In this document: positions 6,297 through 6,530 of the stretch, in pieces
How positions within the stretch are numbered: the stretch's first letter is position 1
Layout: every line of letters begins with the position of its first letter
Source of the DNA: Oceanihabitans sp.
Lineage (GTDB): Bacteria > Bacteroidota > Bacteroidia > Flavobacteriales > Flavobacteriaceae
Direction of reading: 5' to 3'
Length of the DNA: 6,530 bases
Assembly: GCA_018067265.1 (NCBI GenBank)
Contig: JAGPUY010000095.1
Span: 1 to 6,530, forward strand
Position numbers and translations under genes: made by a program
The notes under the pieces: generated by a model
Database searches by the model: none
Told to the model about the DNA's origin: nothing
What the model saw: only the letters and a program-made list of their open reading frames with translations

Positions 6297-6336
6297 GTAA
6301 GCGAATGTAAATAAATTGTTGAGATATTAGCACCTA

Positions 6337-6367
6337 TAAAGATAGTTCAATCTTCACAGGTAGTTAA
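6337..6367 (-). promoter_or_regulatory. Candidate dnaB promoter
   Basis: On the minus strand TATCTTTA (6337-6344) matches seven of eight positions of the Bacteroidota -7 consensus TAnnTTTG. TTAAC (6363-6367) sits 18 bp further upstream, where the -33 TTG is expected; it is a poor match to TTG. A transcript would start roughly 30 bp before the dnaB ATG. The -33-like element forms one arm of an inverted repeat (6363-6376), so a bound regulator could occlude it. Confidence 0.33.
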
Positions 6368-6376
6368 CATTTTAAC
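6363..6376. repeat. Inverted repeat GTTAA-N4-TTAAC upstream of dnaB
   Basis: GTTAA (6363-6367) and TTAAC (6372-6376) are 5-bp complementary arms around CATT. They overlap the upstream edge of the candidate dnaB promoter and abut the direct repeats at 6377. It is a possible operator half of a small control region, though short enough to be chance in AT-rich DNA. Confidence 0.3.
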
Positions 6377-6406
6377 TGTTAATAAGTGATAAATATTGTT
6401 AATAAG
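6377..6406. repeat. 10-bp direct repeat at 20-bp spacing upstream of dnaB
   Basis: TGTTAATAAG occurs exactly at 6377-6386 and again at 6397-6406, so the copies start 20 bp apart, close to two helical turns and on the same DNA face. Read toward dnaB each copy contains TTATTAACA, two bases away from the DnaA box TTATCCACA. Binding by a regulator is inferred only from the spacing and position. Confidence 0.5.
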
Positions 6407-6409
6407 CAT

Positions 6410-6444
6410 AAAAAAAACTGAAGCGTATGACTTCAGATTTTTTT
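6410..6444. terminator. Rho-independent terminator, potentially bidirectional, after the accA-like gene
   Basis: The 6-bp stem CTGAAG (6418-6423)/CTTCAG (6431-6436) has a 7-base loop. It is flanked by an A run at 6410-6417 and a T run at 6438-6444, so a minus-strand transcript ends in about eight U. It lies 28 bp after the stop at 6465 and would separate the upstream gene from dnaB. The symmetry would also allow termination from the plus strand, but no plus-strand gene is seen. Confidence 0.88.
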
Positions 6445-6464
6445 ATTAGGTGGTTTTATACGGA

Positions 6465-6530
6465 CTAGCCTTTATAAACTCCAATGTTTGTGTATTTTTC
6501 CATGCGTTGATTTACTAAATCTTTTGGTGA
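6465..6530 (-). CDS. accA: Probable AccA C-terminus (acetyl-CoA carboxylase carboxyltransferase alpha), partial
   Basis: Only the last 21 codons and the TAG are in the window: SPKDLVNQRMEKYTNIGVYK followed by Gly. AccA proteins end in a charged helix of the form DL-x-x-x-R-x-x-[KR]-x-x-x-x-G (E. coli STEDLKNRRYQRLMSYG), and the pattern fits well. From memory, accA next to dnaB is a recurring gene order in flavobacteria. AccA and AccD form the carboxyltransferase that makes malonyl-CoA for fatty acid synthesis. With so few residues the family call is likely but not certain; that it is a real gene end is supported by the strong terminator just downstream. Confidence 0.62.
   Translation of the reverse strand, partial: SPKDLVNQRMEKYTNIGVYKG

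Noticed and set aside
1..6530. CRISPR array, tRNA, rRNA, insertion sequence or attachment site
   Set aside because: No regularly spaced repeats, cloverleaf-like sequence, transposase motifs or long terminal repeats were seen on either strand.

Overview
The window looks like chromosomal DNA of a member of the Bacteroidota, most likely a marine or environmental flavobacterium. It is AT-rich. Intergenic stretches are short and lack strong Shine-Dalgarno sequences, the best promoter candidates resemble TAnnTTTG, and the proteins match flavobacterial families. These include a DnaB beginning MKQPNQVKGYPVDKS, a secreted protein of the kind usually mislabelled 'asparagine synthetase B', and a class IV aminotransferase paired with a sulfotransferase-like protein. 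All confidently called genes are on the minus strand, so the window is read from right to left.

Right edge (6465-6530): the last 21 codons of a gene whose tail fits AccA, the acetyl-CoA carboxylase carboxyltransferase alpha subunit. A strong hairpin terminator with A/T tracts on both sides (6410-6444) closes it. A 120-bp control region follows, with a 10-bp direct repeat at exact 20-bp spacing, a small inverted repeat and a weak promoter candidate.

Main block (6296 down to 695): five minus-strand genes with gaps of 44, 57, -11 and 52 bp and no convincing terminator between them, so probably one transcription unit. In order they are dnaB (replicative helicase), an AI-2E/PerM-type membrane protein, a PLP class IV aminotransferase, a sulfotransferase-like P-loop protein that overlaps it by 11 bp, and a secreted protein of about 418 residues. 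The overlapping pair is the most suggestive part. As I recall, plants carry the same two domains fused in one polypeptide, which points to a shared, uncharacterised pathway.

Left end (1-694): a 349-bp stretch with no confident gene. It holds a possible decayed secreted-protein gene just after the operon, a 51-codon plus-strand ORF of doubtful reality and an inverted repeat. Beyond it lies the N-terminal part (115 residues) of a multi-pass membrane protein running off the left edge.

No RNA genes, CRISPR arrays, insertion sequences or phage genes were seen. The window is mostly housekeeping and conserved flavobacterial genes. The points most worth a second look are the aminotransferase/sulfotransferase pair with an apparently substituted PLP-binding Glu, the SSB-like acidic tail of DnaB, and the decayed gene remnant.
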